This document shows positions 27,426-35,390 of a stretch of 64,000 nt of DNA, piece by piece (the first letter of the stretch is position 1; each line of letters begins with the position of its first letter). Below the pieces are notes generated by a model. That model searched no databases. It was given only the letters and a program-made list of their open reading frames with translations, and was not told the DNA's origin. The position numbers were made by a program, and so were the translations under genes. This DNA is from Stenotrophomonas sp. UBA2124 (GTDB lineage Bacteria > Pseudomonadota > Gammaproteobacteria > Xanthomonadales > Xanthomonadaceae), in the NCBI GenBank assembly GCA_002329155.1, contig DCXY01000010.1, positions 47,811-111,810 of the forward strand, written 5' to 3'.

Positions 27426-29323
27426 GCAGCACATCCCAGACACCCGATGTCATTCTGCACAACGGCCGCTTCACCACGTTGGATACCCGCAAGCCGATCG
27501 CCGAAGCAGTAGCGATCAAGGACGGTCTGTTCCTTGCCGTCGGCGACAACCAGACCATCCTGGCGATGGCAGGCAGCGACACGCGCAGGATCGACATCAA
27601 GGGCCGCAGTGCCCTGCCCGGCCTGTTCGACAACCACACCCATGTGGTGCGTGGTGGGCTGAACTACAACATGGAGCTGCGCTGGGACGGCGTGCGTTCG
27701 CTGGCCGATGCAATGGACATGCTCAAGCGCCAGGTGGCGGTCACGCCAGCGCCACAATGGGTGCGCGTGGTGGGTGGCTTCAGCGAGCAGCAGTTCGTGG
27801 AGAAGCGCCTCCCCACCATCGATGAGATCAACGCCATCGCGCCGGATACGCCGGTATTCCTGCTGCATCTGTACGACCGCGCCCTGCTCAATGGCGCGGC
27901 GCTGCGTGCGGTGGGCTATACCCGCGACACGCCGGAACCCCCGGGCGGCGAAATCGTGCGCGACAGCCAGGGCAACCCCACCGGCCTGCTGCTGGCCAGG
28001 CCCAATGCCACCATTCTCTACGCCACGCTGGCCAAGGGGCCGAAGCTGCCGTTCGAGTACCAGGTCAACTCCACACGCCACTTCATGCGCGAGCTCAACC
28101 GCCTTGGCGTGACCGGCGTGATCGATGCCGGTGGTGGCTTCCAGAACTACCCCGAGGACTACGAGGTGATCCAGAAGCTGTCCGATGACGGCCAGATCAC
28201 CGTGCGCCTTGCCTACAACCTTTTCACGCAGAAGCCGAAGCAGGAGAAGGAAGATTTCCTGAAGTGGACCAAGTCGGTCACCTACAAGCAGGGTGATGAC
28301 TACTTCCGCCACAACGGTGCCGGCGAGATGCTGGTGTACTCGGCCGCCGACTTCGAGGACTTCCGTGTCGAGCGCCCGGACATGCCGCCGGAGATGGAAG
28401 GCGAGCTTGAGGACGTGGTGCGCATCCTCGCCGAGAACCGTTGGCCGTGGCGGTTGCATGCCACCTACGACGAAACCATCAGCCGTGCGCTGGATGTGTT
28501 CGAGAAGGTCAATAAGGACATCCCGCTGGAGGGTCTGAACTGGTTCTTCGACCACGCCGAGACCATCTCGCAGAAGTCCATCGACCGCATCGCCGCACTG
28601 GGTGGCGGCATTGCCGTGCAGCACCGCATGGCCTACCAGGGCGAATACTTCATGGAGCGCTACGGCGCTGCCGCCGCCGAGGCCACGCCGCCGATCAAGC
28701 GCATCCTCGAAAGTGGTGTCGCCACCTCCGCAGGCACCGATGCCACCCGCGTGGCTTCGTACAACCCGTGGGTGTCCCTGTCATGGATGATCACCGGCCG
28801 CACCGTCGGCGGCGTGCAGATGTACCCGCGCGCCAACTGCCTGGACCGCGAAACCGCGCTGCGCATGTGGACCGAGAAGGTGGCCTGGTTCTCCAACGAA
28901 GTGGGCAAGCGTGGCCGCATCGAAGCCGGCCAGTTTGCCGACCTGATCGTGCCGAGCAAGGACTTCTTCGCCGTGGCCGAGGACGAGATTTCCTTCCTCA
29001 CCTCCGACCTGACCGTGGTGGGTGGCAAGGTGGTCTACGGTGCCGGCGAGTTCGGCCCGCTGGACGACAACCCGCTGCCGCCGGCCATGCCGGACTGGTC
29101 GCCCACCCGCACCTACAAGGGCTACGGCGCCTGGGGCGACCCGGAAAACGCCGGCCGCAACTCGCTCGCCCCGCTGCGTGCGCAGGCCATTGCCTCCTGC
29201 GGCTGCGCCAGTGCCTGCGGCCTGCATGGGCATGACCACGCACGCGCCTGGGCCTCGCGCAACCCGGTGTCCGACCTGAAGAGTTTCTTCGGCGCGCTGG
29301 GCTGTTCCTGCTGGGCTGTCTGA
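27422..29323 (+). CDS. YtcJ-type amidohydrolase with Cys/His-rich tail
   Basis: A 633-aa member of the amidohydrolase-3 (YtcJ-like) branch of the metal-dependent hydrolases. The metal-site motif LFDNHTHVVRGG is at about residues 68-79, with later candidate ligands in LHATYD, FDHAET and SAGTDATRV. The substrate is unknown. After the hydrolase fold the protein carries a tail with SCGCASACGLHGHDHA and a terminal GCSCWAV, rich in possible metal ligands and unusual for the family. There is no signal peptide. It is coupled to XapX upstream and followed by DoxX. Confidence 0.82.
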   Translation: MSSTSQTPDVILHNGRFTTLDTRKPIAEAVAIKDGLFLAVGDNQTILAMAGSDTRRIDIKGRSALPGLFDNHTHVVRGGLNYNMELRWDGVRSLADAMDMLKRQVAVTPAPQWVRVVGGFSEQQFVEKRLPTIDEINAIAPDTPVFLLHLYDRALLNGAALRAVGYTRDTPEPPGGEIVRDSQGNPTGLLLARPNATILYATLAKGPKLPFEYQVNSTRHFMRELNRLGVTGVIDAGGGFQNYPEDYEVIQKLSDDGQITVRLAYNLFTQKPKQEKEDFLKWTKSVTYKQGDDYFRHNGAGEMLVYSAADFEDFRVERPDMPPEMEGELEDVVRILAENRWPWRLHATYDETISRALDVFEKVNKDIPLEGLNWFFDHAETISQKSIDRIAALGGGIAVQHRMAYQGEYFMERYGAAAAEATPPIKRILESGVATSAGTDATRVASYNPWVSLSWMITGRTVGGVQMYPRANCLDRETALRMWTEKVAWFSNEVGKRGRIEAGQFADLIVPSKDFFAVAEDEISFLTSDLTVVGGKVVYGAGEFGPLDDNPLPPAMPDWSPTRTYKGYGAWGDPENAGRNSLAPLRAQAIASCGCASACGLHGHDHARAWASRNPVSDLKSFFGALGCSCWAV

Positions 29324-29352
29324 GCCCGCTCCCATCCCCACTGCAACCCGCC

Positions 29353-29388
29353 GCGGGCAGGGCCGGTCAATGCACCGGCCCTGCCCGC
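29353..29388. terminator. 15-bp perfect hairpin between amidohydrolase and DoxX genes
   Basis: Arms 29353-29367 and 29374-29388 are exact reverse complements around a six-base loop. No T-run follows on the plus strand, so it may be an attenuating or mRNA-stabilising hairpin rather than a full terminator. Confidence 0.6.
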
Positions 29389-29431
29389 ACGGCAGCGGCT
29401 GTGCGCCGTATCCACTCAAAGGATGCTCCCC

Positions 29432-29884
29432 ATGATGATGAAGAAGCCGCTGGAGCTGCGGCTGGCCCAGCTTGCCTTCCCCCTGTTCGGCAGCAGCGGC
29501 ATGCGTCTGCTCGCCCACCTTGGTCTGTGTGCGGCATACCTGCAGGGCGGGCTGGTCAAGCTCACCGACTTCCCCGGCGCGGTGGCCGAAATGACCCATT
29601 TCGGGCTGTCGCCCGCACCCGTGTTCGCAACCCTGGTCATCGCGCTGGAACTGATTGCCTCGGTGCTGCTCATTGCCGGCCGCTGGCGCTGGCTGGCGGC
29701 GCTCGTGCTTGCCGCCTTCACCTTGGCCGCCACCCTGTTGGCACTGCGCTTCTGGGAGCTGCCAGCGGGCCAGCAGCGTTTCTTCGCCGCCAATTCCTTC
29801 TTTGAACACCTGGGACTGGTGGGTGGTTTCCTGCTGGTGGCATGGCTGGACCTGCGCGAGAAGCTGCGCGACATTCCCCGCTGA
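29432..29884 (+). CDS. DoxX-family membrane protein
   Basis: A 150-aa inner-membrane protein with four hydrophobic segments, matching DoxX (HLGLCAAYLQGGLVKLTDFPGAVAEM, then FFAANSFFEHLGLVGGFLLVA). DoxX proteins are linked to thiol/quinone redox processes in some bacteria, but the role here is unknown. The ATG at 29432 is chosen because AAAGGA ends eight bases before it; an ATG at 29423 overlaps that site. It is the last gene of the XapX-amidohydrolase-DoxX group, closed by a terminator. Confidence 0.8.
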   Translation: MMMKKPLELRLAQLAFPLFGSSGMRLLAHLGLCAAYLQGGLVKLTDFPGAVAEMTHFGLSPAPVFATLVIALELIASVLLIAGRWRWLAALVLAAFTLAATLLALRFWELPAGQQRFFAANSFFEHLGLVGGFLLVAWLDLREKLRDIPR

Positions 29885-29919
29885 CCACAGGCAACCGCCA
29901 ACCCGCCAGGCCCACAAAC

Positions 29920-29947
29920 ACAAAACCCCGCCGAAGCGGGGTTTTGT
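29920..29947. terminator. Bidirectional terminator between doxX and the DksA-like gene
   Basis: Perfect 11-bp stem ACAAAACCCCG / CGGGGTTTTGT with a six-base loop. T-runs occur on both strands, serving the convergent doxX and DksA-like genes. Confidence 0.85.
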
Positions 29948-29975
29948 CTGTCTGCGTACTGCAGCAGCCGGGCGG

Positions 29976-31112
29976 TCAGTCGCCCTGCTGCTTCTGCAGG
30001 TGCTCCCAGCGCTCCTGCGCATCAATGGTGCGCTCGGCGGTGAGGCGGGCTTCCAGGCGGTCCAGGCCGATTTCCTCGCCGGTATCCACGCAGTAGCCGT
30101 AGTCGCCTGCTTCCAGGCGCTTGAGCGTGCTGTCGATCTTGCCGATCAGCTTGCGGTAACGGTCGCGGGTACGCAGCTCCAGCGAGTTCTCGGTCTCACG
30201 CGTGGCGCGCTCGGCTTCGTCGCCGATGTCACGCACTTCGTCGCGCAGATTCTCGATGGTCTGCTTCGATTCCTCGACCAGATCGGCACGCCACTGCATC
30301 AGCCGCTGGCGGAAGTATTCCTGCTGCAGCGGACTCATGTACTCCTCGTCTGCGGCGGGCTTGTAGCCGGCCGGCAGAATCGGACGGCCGGTTGCTTCAT
30401 CGGTCTGGTACTCGACCACCTTGAACTTGCTGCGCGGGGCCGGGGCGGCCGAACGTGCGGTCACGGCAACGGCAACCTTGCCAACCGGGCGAACGGCAAC
30501 CGGTGCTGCGGATTTGACAGGGGTTTTTGCGGGGGATTTCGAAACAGGCACGGGATTCTTGGATTGCGGGGCCTTGGTCGCGGGCGTCGGCTTGGCGGCC
30601 GGCACGGGTGCCGGTGCTGCTGCCTTCTTTGCGACGTCGGCCGGGACAGACTTGGCCGTCACCGGCTTGCTGGCCGGCTTCGGTACGGACTTGGCCACGG
30701 GCTTGGCGGCGGGGGTCTTGGTGGGCTTGGCAACCGTTTTAGCGGCTGGTTTGGTCACCTTCTTTACCGCGGGCTTGGCGGCCGGTTTGGCAGCCTTCTT
30801 CACGGCAGGTGCTGCAACCGGTTTGGCTGCAGCCTTCCTGGCAACCACCTTCTTGGCAGGCGCTGCCTTCTTGGCCACGGTCTTTTTTGCAACTGCCGGC
30901 TTGGCAGCTGCCTTCTTGGCCGGAGCCACCGGCTTGGCCGGGGCCTTCTTCGCGGCCACCTTCTTGGCAGGTGCCGCCTTCTTGGCTGCCGGCTTGGCAG
31001 CCTTGGCCGCTGGCTTGCCAGCTGCCGGCTTGGACGCCGCCTTCTTGACTACGGGTTTGGCGGTTTTCTTGGCGACCTTGACGGCCTTCTTTGCAGGTTT
31101 TTTAGCAGCCAC
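29976..31112 (-). CDS. DksA-family protein with histone-H1-like N-terminal tail
   Basis: A 378-aa protein in two parts. Residues 1 to about 227 are Lys/Ala/Pro repeats (PAKKA, AAKPA type), like bacterial histone-H1-like proteins and likely nucleic-acid binding. Residues 228-378 match DksA, the RNA-polymerase secondary-channel factor of the stringent response. The coiled-coil tip keeps the catalytic pattern D-x-x-D-x-A at 295, 298 and 300. Of the four zinc-finger cysteines only Cys341 remains; the others are Thr, Thr and Ala. It starts with GTG after an AAGGAAGAG site. It may be the main DksA of this lineage or a zinc-independent paralogue. Confidence 0.85.
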   Translation of the reverse strand: MAAKKPAKKAVKVAKKTAKPVVKKAASKPAAGKPAAKAAKPAAKKAAPAKKVAAKKAPAKPVAPAKKAAAKPAVAKKTVAKKAAPAKKVVARKAAAKPVAAPAVKKAAKPAAKPAVKKVTKPAAKTVAKPTKTPAAKPVAKSVPKPASKPVTAKSVPADVAKKAAAPAPVPAAKPTPATKAPQSKNPVPVSKSPAKTPVKSAAPVAVRPVGKVAVAVTARSAAPAPRSKFKVVEYQTDEATGRPILPAGYKPAADEEYMSPLQQEYFRQRLMQWRADLVEESKQTIENLRDEVRDIGDEAERATRETENSLELRTRDRYRKLIGKIDSTLKRLEAGDYGYCVDTGEEIGLDRLEARLTAERTIDAQERWEHLQKQQGD

Positions 31113-31387
31113 GAAACGCTCTTCCTTGTTTCCCCCGGGGCCCGGGAAAGCGGGCCTTTATAGCCTACCCGACCAGCAGCAGCAACCGCGTCGGGCACCG
31201 TTGCCTGAACGGATGCCCGGCCCGTGCTGCCTCGGTCCGGTGACGCCACCGGACCGTCTTGCGCAGTTCGGAACGTAACCGGGAGCGACCCGCTCCCGGT
31301 GGCCCATGCAAACCCCGAAGGATTTGGCCTGGGCCGTCCTGCATCCTGCGACAAATCCAATGACAATGCCAACTGGCTTATCATTCA

Positions 31388-31645
31388 GTGGTGATCGGCC
31401 GCCTCCTCATTGCCGTACTGCGCTTCTACAAGCGCTTCATCAGCCCCCTGCTCGGGCCGCGCTGCCGTTTTGTCCCCAGCTGTTCTGAATACGCGATGGA
31501 TGCCATTCGCATACACGGGCCGCTGCGTGGCTGCTGGCTGGCGGCGCGCCGGCTGGGGCGCTGCCATCCGTTCCATCCCGGTGGTCTGGACCCGGTGCCG
31601 GAGCGTTCCGATTCCCCCTCTTGCCGCTGCTCAGGAAAACACTGA
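31388..31645 (+). CDS. yidD: Membrane protein insertion efficiency factor YidD
   Basis: An 85-aa protein with the YidD core: IAVLRFYKRFISPLLGPRCRF, then PSCSEYAMDAI and CHPFHPGGLDPVP. YidD assists the YidC insertase. It usually lies between rnpA and yidC; here it is one base upstream of pyrC and none of its usual partners is present. The start is GTG (31388, or the adjacent GTG at 31391). The short C-terminal tail SPSCRCSGKH is Cys-rich. Confidence 0.9.
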   Translation: MVIGRLLIAVLRFYKRFISPLLGPRCRFVPSCSEYAMDAIRIHGPLRGCWLAARRLGRCHPFHPGGLDPVPERSDSPSCRCSGKH

Positions 31646-31646
31646 T

Positions 31647-32993
31647 ATGTCCTCCACGCTCATCACCAATGCCCGCATGGTCAACGAAGGCCGCACGTTC
31701 GACGGCGACCTGCGCATCGAGAACGGACGCATCGCCCAGATCGGCAACGGCCTGCAGCCGCGCGCCGGCGAGGAAGTGGTGGACGCGGCCGGGCGCTGGC
31801 TGCTGCCGGGCATGATCGACGACCAGGTGCATTTCCGCGAGCCGGGCCTCACCCACAAGGGCGACATCGCCACCGAGTCGGCGGCAGCCGTGGCCGGCGG
31901 CCTGACCAGCTTCATGGACATGCCCAATACCAACCCGCCCACCCTCAACGCCGAGGCCCTGCAGGCCAAGTACGACAGTGCCGCCGGCCGCGCGTGGGCC
32001 AATTACGGCTTCTACATGGGGGCCAGCAACGACAACCTGGCCCACATCCAGAAGCTGGACCCGAAGAACGCACCTGGCATCAAGGTGTTCATGGGCGCCT
32101 CCACCGGCAACATGCTGGTGGACAACCCGGAAACGCTGGACGCGATTTTCCGTGATGCACCTACGCCGATCATCACCCATTGCGAAGACACACCGATGAT
32201 CGACGCCAACATGAAGGCGTTCCAGGAGAAATACGGCGACGCGCTTACGCCCGACATGCACCCGGACATCCGCTCGCGCGAGGCCTGCAAGAAGTCCACC
32301 GAGCTGGCGCTGTCCCTGGCCCGCAAGCACGGCACCCGCCTGCACGTGCTGCACATCTCCACCGCCGACGAGCTGGCGCTGTTCGAGCAGGGCCCGCTGA
32401 TCCGCGCCGATGGCAGCCGCAAGCAGATCACCGCCGAAACCTGCGTGCATTTCCTGCATTTCGCGCGCCCCGATTACGCCACCAAGGGCAACCTGATCAA
32501 GTGCAACCCGGCGATCAAGGAAGTGGCCGACCGCGAAGCCATCACCGCCGCGCTGGCCAATGACGTGCTCGACGTGCTCGCCACCGACCACGCCCCGCAC
32601 ACCTGGGAAGAGAAGCAGAAGCCCTATGCCCAGGCCCCCTCCGGCCTGCCGCTGGTGCAGTACGCGCTGGTCGCCGCGCTGGAGCGCGTGCACGAAGGCA
32701 AGCTGACCCGCGAGCAGGTGGTGCAGAAATTCGCGCACGCACCGGCGCAGTTGTTCGACGTGGAGCAGCGCGGCTTCCTGCGCGAAGGCTATTTCGCCGA
32801 CCTGGTGCTGGTGGAAGACGTGCCGTTCACGGTCAAGCGCGAGGACGTGCTGTCCAAGTGCGGCTGGTCGCCGTTCGAGGGCACCACCTTCCAGTCGCGC
32901 ATTGCCGCTACATGGGTCAATGGACAGCTGGTGTGGGATGGCAGCAAACTGCTCGGCACCCCAGCCGGCCAGCGCCTGAGCTTCGACCGCTGA
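31647..32993 (+). CDS. pyrC: Dihydroorotase
   Basis: Zinc amidohydrolase closing carbamoyl-aspartate to dihydroorotate in pyrimidine synthesis. It is 448 aa, the class I-like length. The metal motif reads DDQVHFREPG, so the first histidine of the usual H-x-H pair is Gln; several long dihydroorotases share this form, as far as I recall. The metal-bridging lysine region KVFMGASTGN, ITHCED and the catalytic Asp in LATDHAPHT are present. It overlaps the next gene by one base (TGATG). Confidence 0.92.
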   Translation: MSSTLITNARMVNEGRTFDGDLRIENGRIAQIGNGLQPRAGEEVVDAAGRWLLPGMIDDQVHFREPGLTHKGDIATESAAAVAGGLTSFMDMPNTNPPTLNAEALQAKYDSAAGRAWANYGFYMGASNDNLAHIQKLDPKNAPGIKVFMGASTGNMLVDNPETLDAIFRDAPTPIITHCEDTPMIDANMKAFQEKYGDALTPDMHPDIRSREACKKSTELALSLARKHGTRLHVLHISTADELALFEQGPLIRADGSRKQITAETCVHFLHFARPDYATKGNLIKCNPAIKEVADREAITAALANDVLDVLATDHAPHTWEEKQKPYAQAPSGLPLVQYALVAALERVHEGKLTREQVVQKFAHAPAQLFDVEQRGFLREGYFADLVLVEDVPFTVKREDVLSKCGWSPFEGTTFQSRIAATWVNGQLVWDGSKLLGTPAGQRLSFDR

Positions 32994-33847
32994 TGCGTAC
33001 TGCTTCCGCTTGTCTGTTCGGCGCGCTGTTGCTCGCCACGCCGCTGCTGTCCCACCCTGCCCTCGCACAGGACGCCATTGGCCAGCTGGCCGACAACCGC
33101 GTGGTGTTCCCGGCCAGTGCCTCGCAGGGGGCCATGGTCATCGGCAAGGTGCCGGCCGGCAGCACCGTGCGCTACGGCGGCCGCGAGCTGCGCGTGAGCA
33201 GCTACGGCAGCGTGGTGTTCGGTATCGGCCGTGACGAGAAAGGCCCGCTGCACGTACAGGTGCAGCGCCCCGATGGTGGCAGCGAGACCGCCAGCATCAG
33301 CGTCACCCCGCGCGACTGGCCCACCGAGCGCGTCAACGGCGTGCCGCCGAAAACGGTGAACCCGCCGCCGGCCATCGCCGAGCGCATCGCCCGCGAACAG
33401 GCGCAGGTTACCGAGGCGCGCAAGCGCGACGACAACCGCACCGATTTCACCCAGACCTTCATCTGGCCGGTGCAGGGCCGCATCAGTGGCCGTTTCGGCA
33501 ATGCGCGCATCTACAACGGCCAGCCCGGCAGCGGCCATTCGGGCATGGACATCGCCGTACCCACCGGCACACCGGTCAAGGCACCTGCGGCCGGCGTGGT
33601 GACCTTTGCCGGGCCTGACCTGTACCTCACCGGTGGCACCCTGGTGCTCGACCACGGCTACGGCATCAGCTCCAATTTCCTGCACCTGTCGCGCATCGAC
33701 GTGAAGGTGGGCGACCGCATCGAGCAGGGCCAGACCATTGCCGCGGTGGGCGCTACCGGCAGGGCTACCGGGCCGCATCTGCATTGGGGGATGAACTGGT
33801 TTGACACCCGTATCGATCCACTGCTGGTGCTGGAGCGCGGGAAGTAA
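32993..33847 (+). CDS. Periplasmic M23 metallopeptidase
   Basis: A 284-aa exported protein: signal peptide of about 25 residues ending AHPALAQ-like (SHPALAQ), a beta-rich middle domain, then an M23 (LytM) domain from about residue 160. Zinc-site residues are in GHSGMDIAVP and GPHLHWGMNW. With all ligands present it is likely an active peptidoglycan endopeptidase. Its start overlaps the pyrC stop. The last 50 bases of the gene are duplicated downstream as part of a 123-bp tandem repeat. Confidence 0.88.
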   Translation: MRTASACLFGALLLATPLLSHPALAQDAIGQLADNRVVFPASASQGAMVIGKVPAGSTVRYGGRELRVSSYGSVVFGIGRDEKGPLHVQVQRPDGGSETASISVTPRDWPTERVNGVPPKTVNPPPAIAERIAREQAQVTEARKRDDNRTDFTQTFIWPVQGRISGRFGNARIYNGQPGSGHSGMDIAVPTGTPVKAPAAGVVTFAGPDLYLTGGTLVLDHGYGISSNFLHLSRIDVKVGDRIEQGQTIAAVGATGRATGPHLHWGMNWFDTRIDPLLVLERGK

Positions 33848-34093
33848 CAGCCCGTAGTTCACCGCTCGTACGCGCGGCGGCGCGTTCCACAGCCCCGTCA
33901 CTGAAGGTCATGCGTGGCGCGGTTTGACACCCGCATAGACCCGCTGCTGGTGCTGGAGCCCGGGAAGCAACAGCCCGTAGTTCACCGTTCGTACGCGCGG
34001 CGGCGCGTTCCACTACGCCGCCGCTGAGGGTCTTGACTGGCGCGGTTTGACACCCGCACAGACCCGCTGCTGGTGCTGGAGCGCGGGAAGTAA
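33798..34093 (+). repeat. 123-bp tandem repeat spanning the M23 gene end
   Basis: The unit begins GGTTTGACACCC at 33798, 33921 and 34044, a period of exactly 123 bases, giving two full copies and a partial third to 34093. Each unit encodes the gene's last residues (FDTRIDPLLVLE) and the bases after its stop. The copies differ at scattered positions. The second copy would read FDTRIDPLLVLEPGKQ and the third FDTRTDPLLVLERGK and stop, but neither has a start codon. Confidence 0.85.
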
Positions 34094-34261
34094 CAAACAA
34101 CCGGGAACCGGGAACCGGGAGTTGGGAACGGGGCAGCAGTTGTCTGTCTGGTCGCCGCTGCCCGCAAAGCACCTCCACGTCACCGCATTGCTGTTATGGG
34201 AATGCGTGATATTGGGATTGCCTTGGCCCTGCCAATGGCACGACCAACCCGGAGGTGCTGA
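33848..34261. other. 414-bp gene-free region
   Basis: It holds the repeated gene-end copies, then a small tandem repeat of CCGGGAA at 34101-34120 (three units) and the region upstream of the GFA-family gene. An apparent minus-strand frame at 33765-34178 with repeated residues is only the reverse reading of the 123-bp repeat. Confidence 0.7.
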
Positions 34262-34654
34262 ATGGAAGGATTGTCTGGCGGCTGCCTGTGCGGCCATGTG
34301 CGGTTGCAGGCGCTGGGGCCGCCCCTGCGGGTGGGCATCTGCCACTGTCTGGATTGCCGCAAGCACCATGGCGCCCTGTTCCATGCCTCGGCGATCTTTC
34401 CACGCACCGCCGTTGACATCAGCGGCCTGACCCATGAGTACCGGGGGCGCCACTTCTGCCCGCGCTGCGGCTCATCGGTGTTTGGCTGCAGCGATGACGA
34501 GGTGGAGGTGAACTTAGGCGCGCTGGATGAACCGGATCAACTGGCGCCGACCTACGAGCTGTGGACCGTACGCCGCGAATCCTGGCTGCCGCCATTCCCC
34601 ACCCACAAGCAATACCCGCACGATCGTGAGGTGGAAGAGCGCGACCCGCGCTGA
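34262..34654 (+). CDS. GFA/CENP-V family zinc protein
   Basis: A 130-aa protein of the glutathione-dependent formaldehyde-activating (GFA, DUF636) fold. All the zinc cysteines are visible: GGCLCGHVRL, CHCLDCRKHHGA and FCPRCGSSVFG. The family is broad, and few members act on S-hydroxymethylglutathione, so the substrate is open. A GGAGGT ribosome-binding site lies six bases before the ATG. It appears to be a single-gene unit. Confidence 0.88.
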   Translation: MEGLSGGCLCGHVRLQALGPPLRVGICHCLDCRKHHGALFHASAIFPRTAVDISGLTHEYRGRHFCPRCGSSVFGCSDDEVEVNLGALDEPDQLAPTYELWTVRRESWLPPFPTHKQYPHDREVEERDPR

Positions 34655-34691
34655 GGCCGGAACCCGCGGCTCCTCCCCTGCCCGGCAATGC

Positions 34692-35375
34692 TCAGCCGCG
34701 TGCGGCCCACCAGCTGCGCCACAGCAACGCTGCAGGGCTTGGCTGATATTCGCCGCCGCGCAGGCGCGCCTGCAGGCGCGCGCGCGCCAGTGAGGCATAC
34801 AGGCGGCGTGGGCGCGGCCCGGCAACACGCGTTGGCCATGCCGCCAGCAACTGCTGCTGCCATTGCGCCACATCACCCGCACCTGTCGGAACCGCCACGC
34901 TGCCCATTTCCTGCACACGCTGGGCCAGGGTCTGGGTCAGCACCGCCTCGGCAGCGGCGGCCTTCGGCGCGGAGGCGAACATTGCCGCCTCCACCGCTGC
35001 CACCGCATCGGCGTAAGCCTTCAATGCAAGGCGTGCCTGCGCCCCATCGGCAACACGCTCGCGCCCTTCAAGCAGACCCGGCAGCGCATCGGCCAGCTGC
35101 GCCCAGGGCGCACGCACGGGCTCCAGCACCCGCCCCAGCGGATGCCGCGACCGCTGCGCGTCCCAGCTGCGCAGTTCCTCGCCCCACCATGCCAGCTTGG
35201 CGTCGGCGGGCGTGGGGTCGCCGCTGGTGTTGAGCATGTCGTCGAACTCCTGCAGCAGCGCAAACCACGCCACCACGCGCTCACGGTCGCCCGCATCGAC
35301 AAACCGCTCGATGAAACTCCACTCCGGCCAGCGTGCACGCCACTTGTCCAGGAAGCTGTCCAACGCACTGCTCAC
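34692..35375 (-). CDS. Putative squalene/phytoene-synthase-like protein
   Basis: A 227-aa, mostly helical protein. The stretch DAKLAWWGEELRSWDAQ followed by RHPLGRVL recalls the squalene/phytoene synthase superfamily. The two Asp-rich catalytic motifs expected of an active prenyl-condensing enzyme are not evident, so activity is doubtful. The GTG start at 35375 follows GAGGG by six bases. It lies 15 bases downstream of the phosphatase gene on the same strand. Confidence 0.5.
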   Translation of the reverse strand: MSSALDSFLDKWRARWPEWSFIERFVDAGDRERVVAWFALLQEFDDMLNTSGDPTPADAKLAWWGEELRSWDAQRSRHPLGRVLEPVRAPWAQLADALPGLLEGRERVADGAQARLALKAYADAVAAVEAAMFASAPKAAAAEAVLTQTLAQRVQEMGSVAVPTGAGDVAQWQQQLLAAWPTRVAGPRPRRLYASLARARLQARLRGGEYQPSPAALLWRSWWAARG

Positions 35376-35390
35376 ATCAATCCCTCTGCA

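Noticed and set aside
30421..31278. Ala/Gly/Leu-rich 285-codon plus-strand frame
   Set aside because: It is the complement of the Lys/Ala repeats of the DksA-like gene and looks like a membrane protein only through codon composition.
33765..34178. Minus-strand frame with repeated SRAPAPAAGLCGCQT units
   Set aside because: The repetition comes from the 123-bp DNA repeat read backwards; no start signal or known family.
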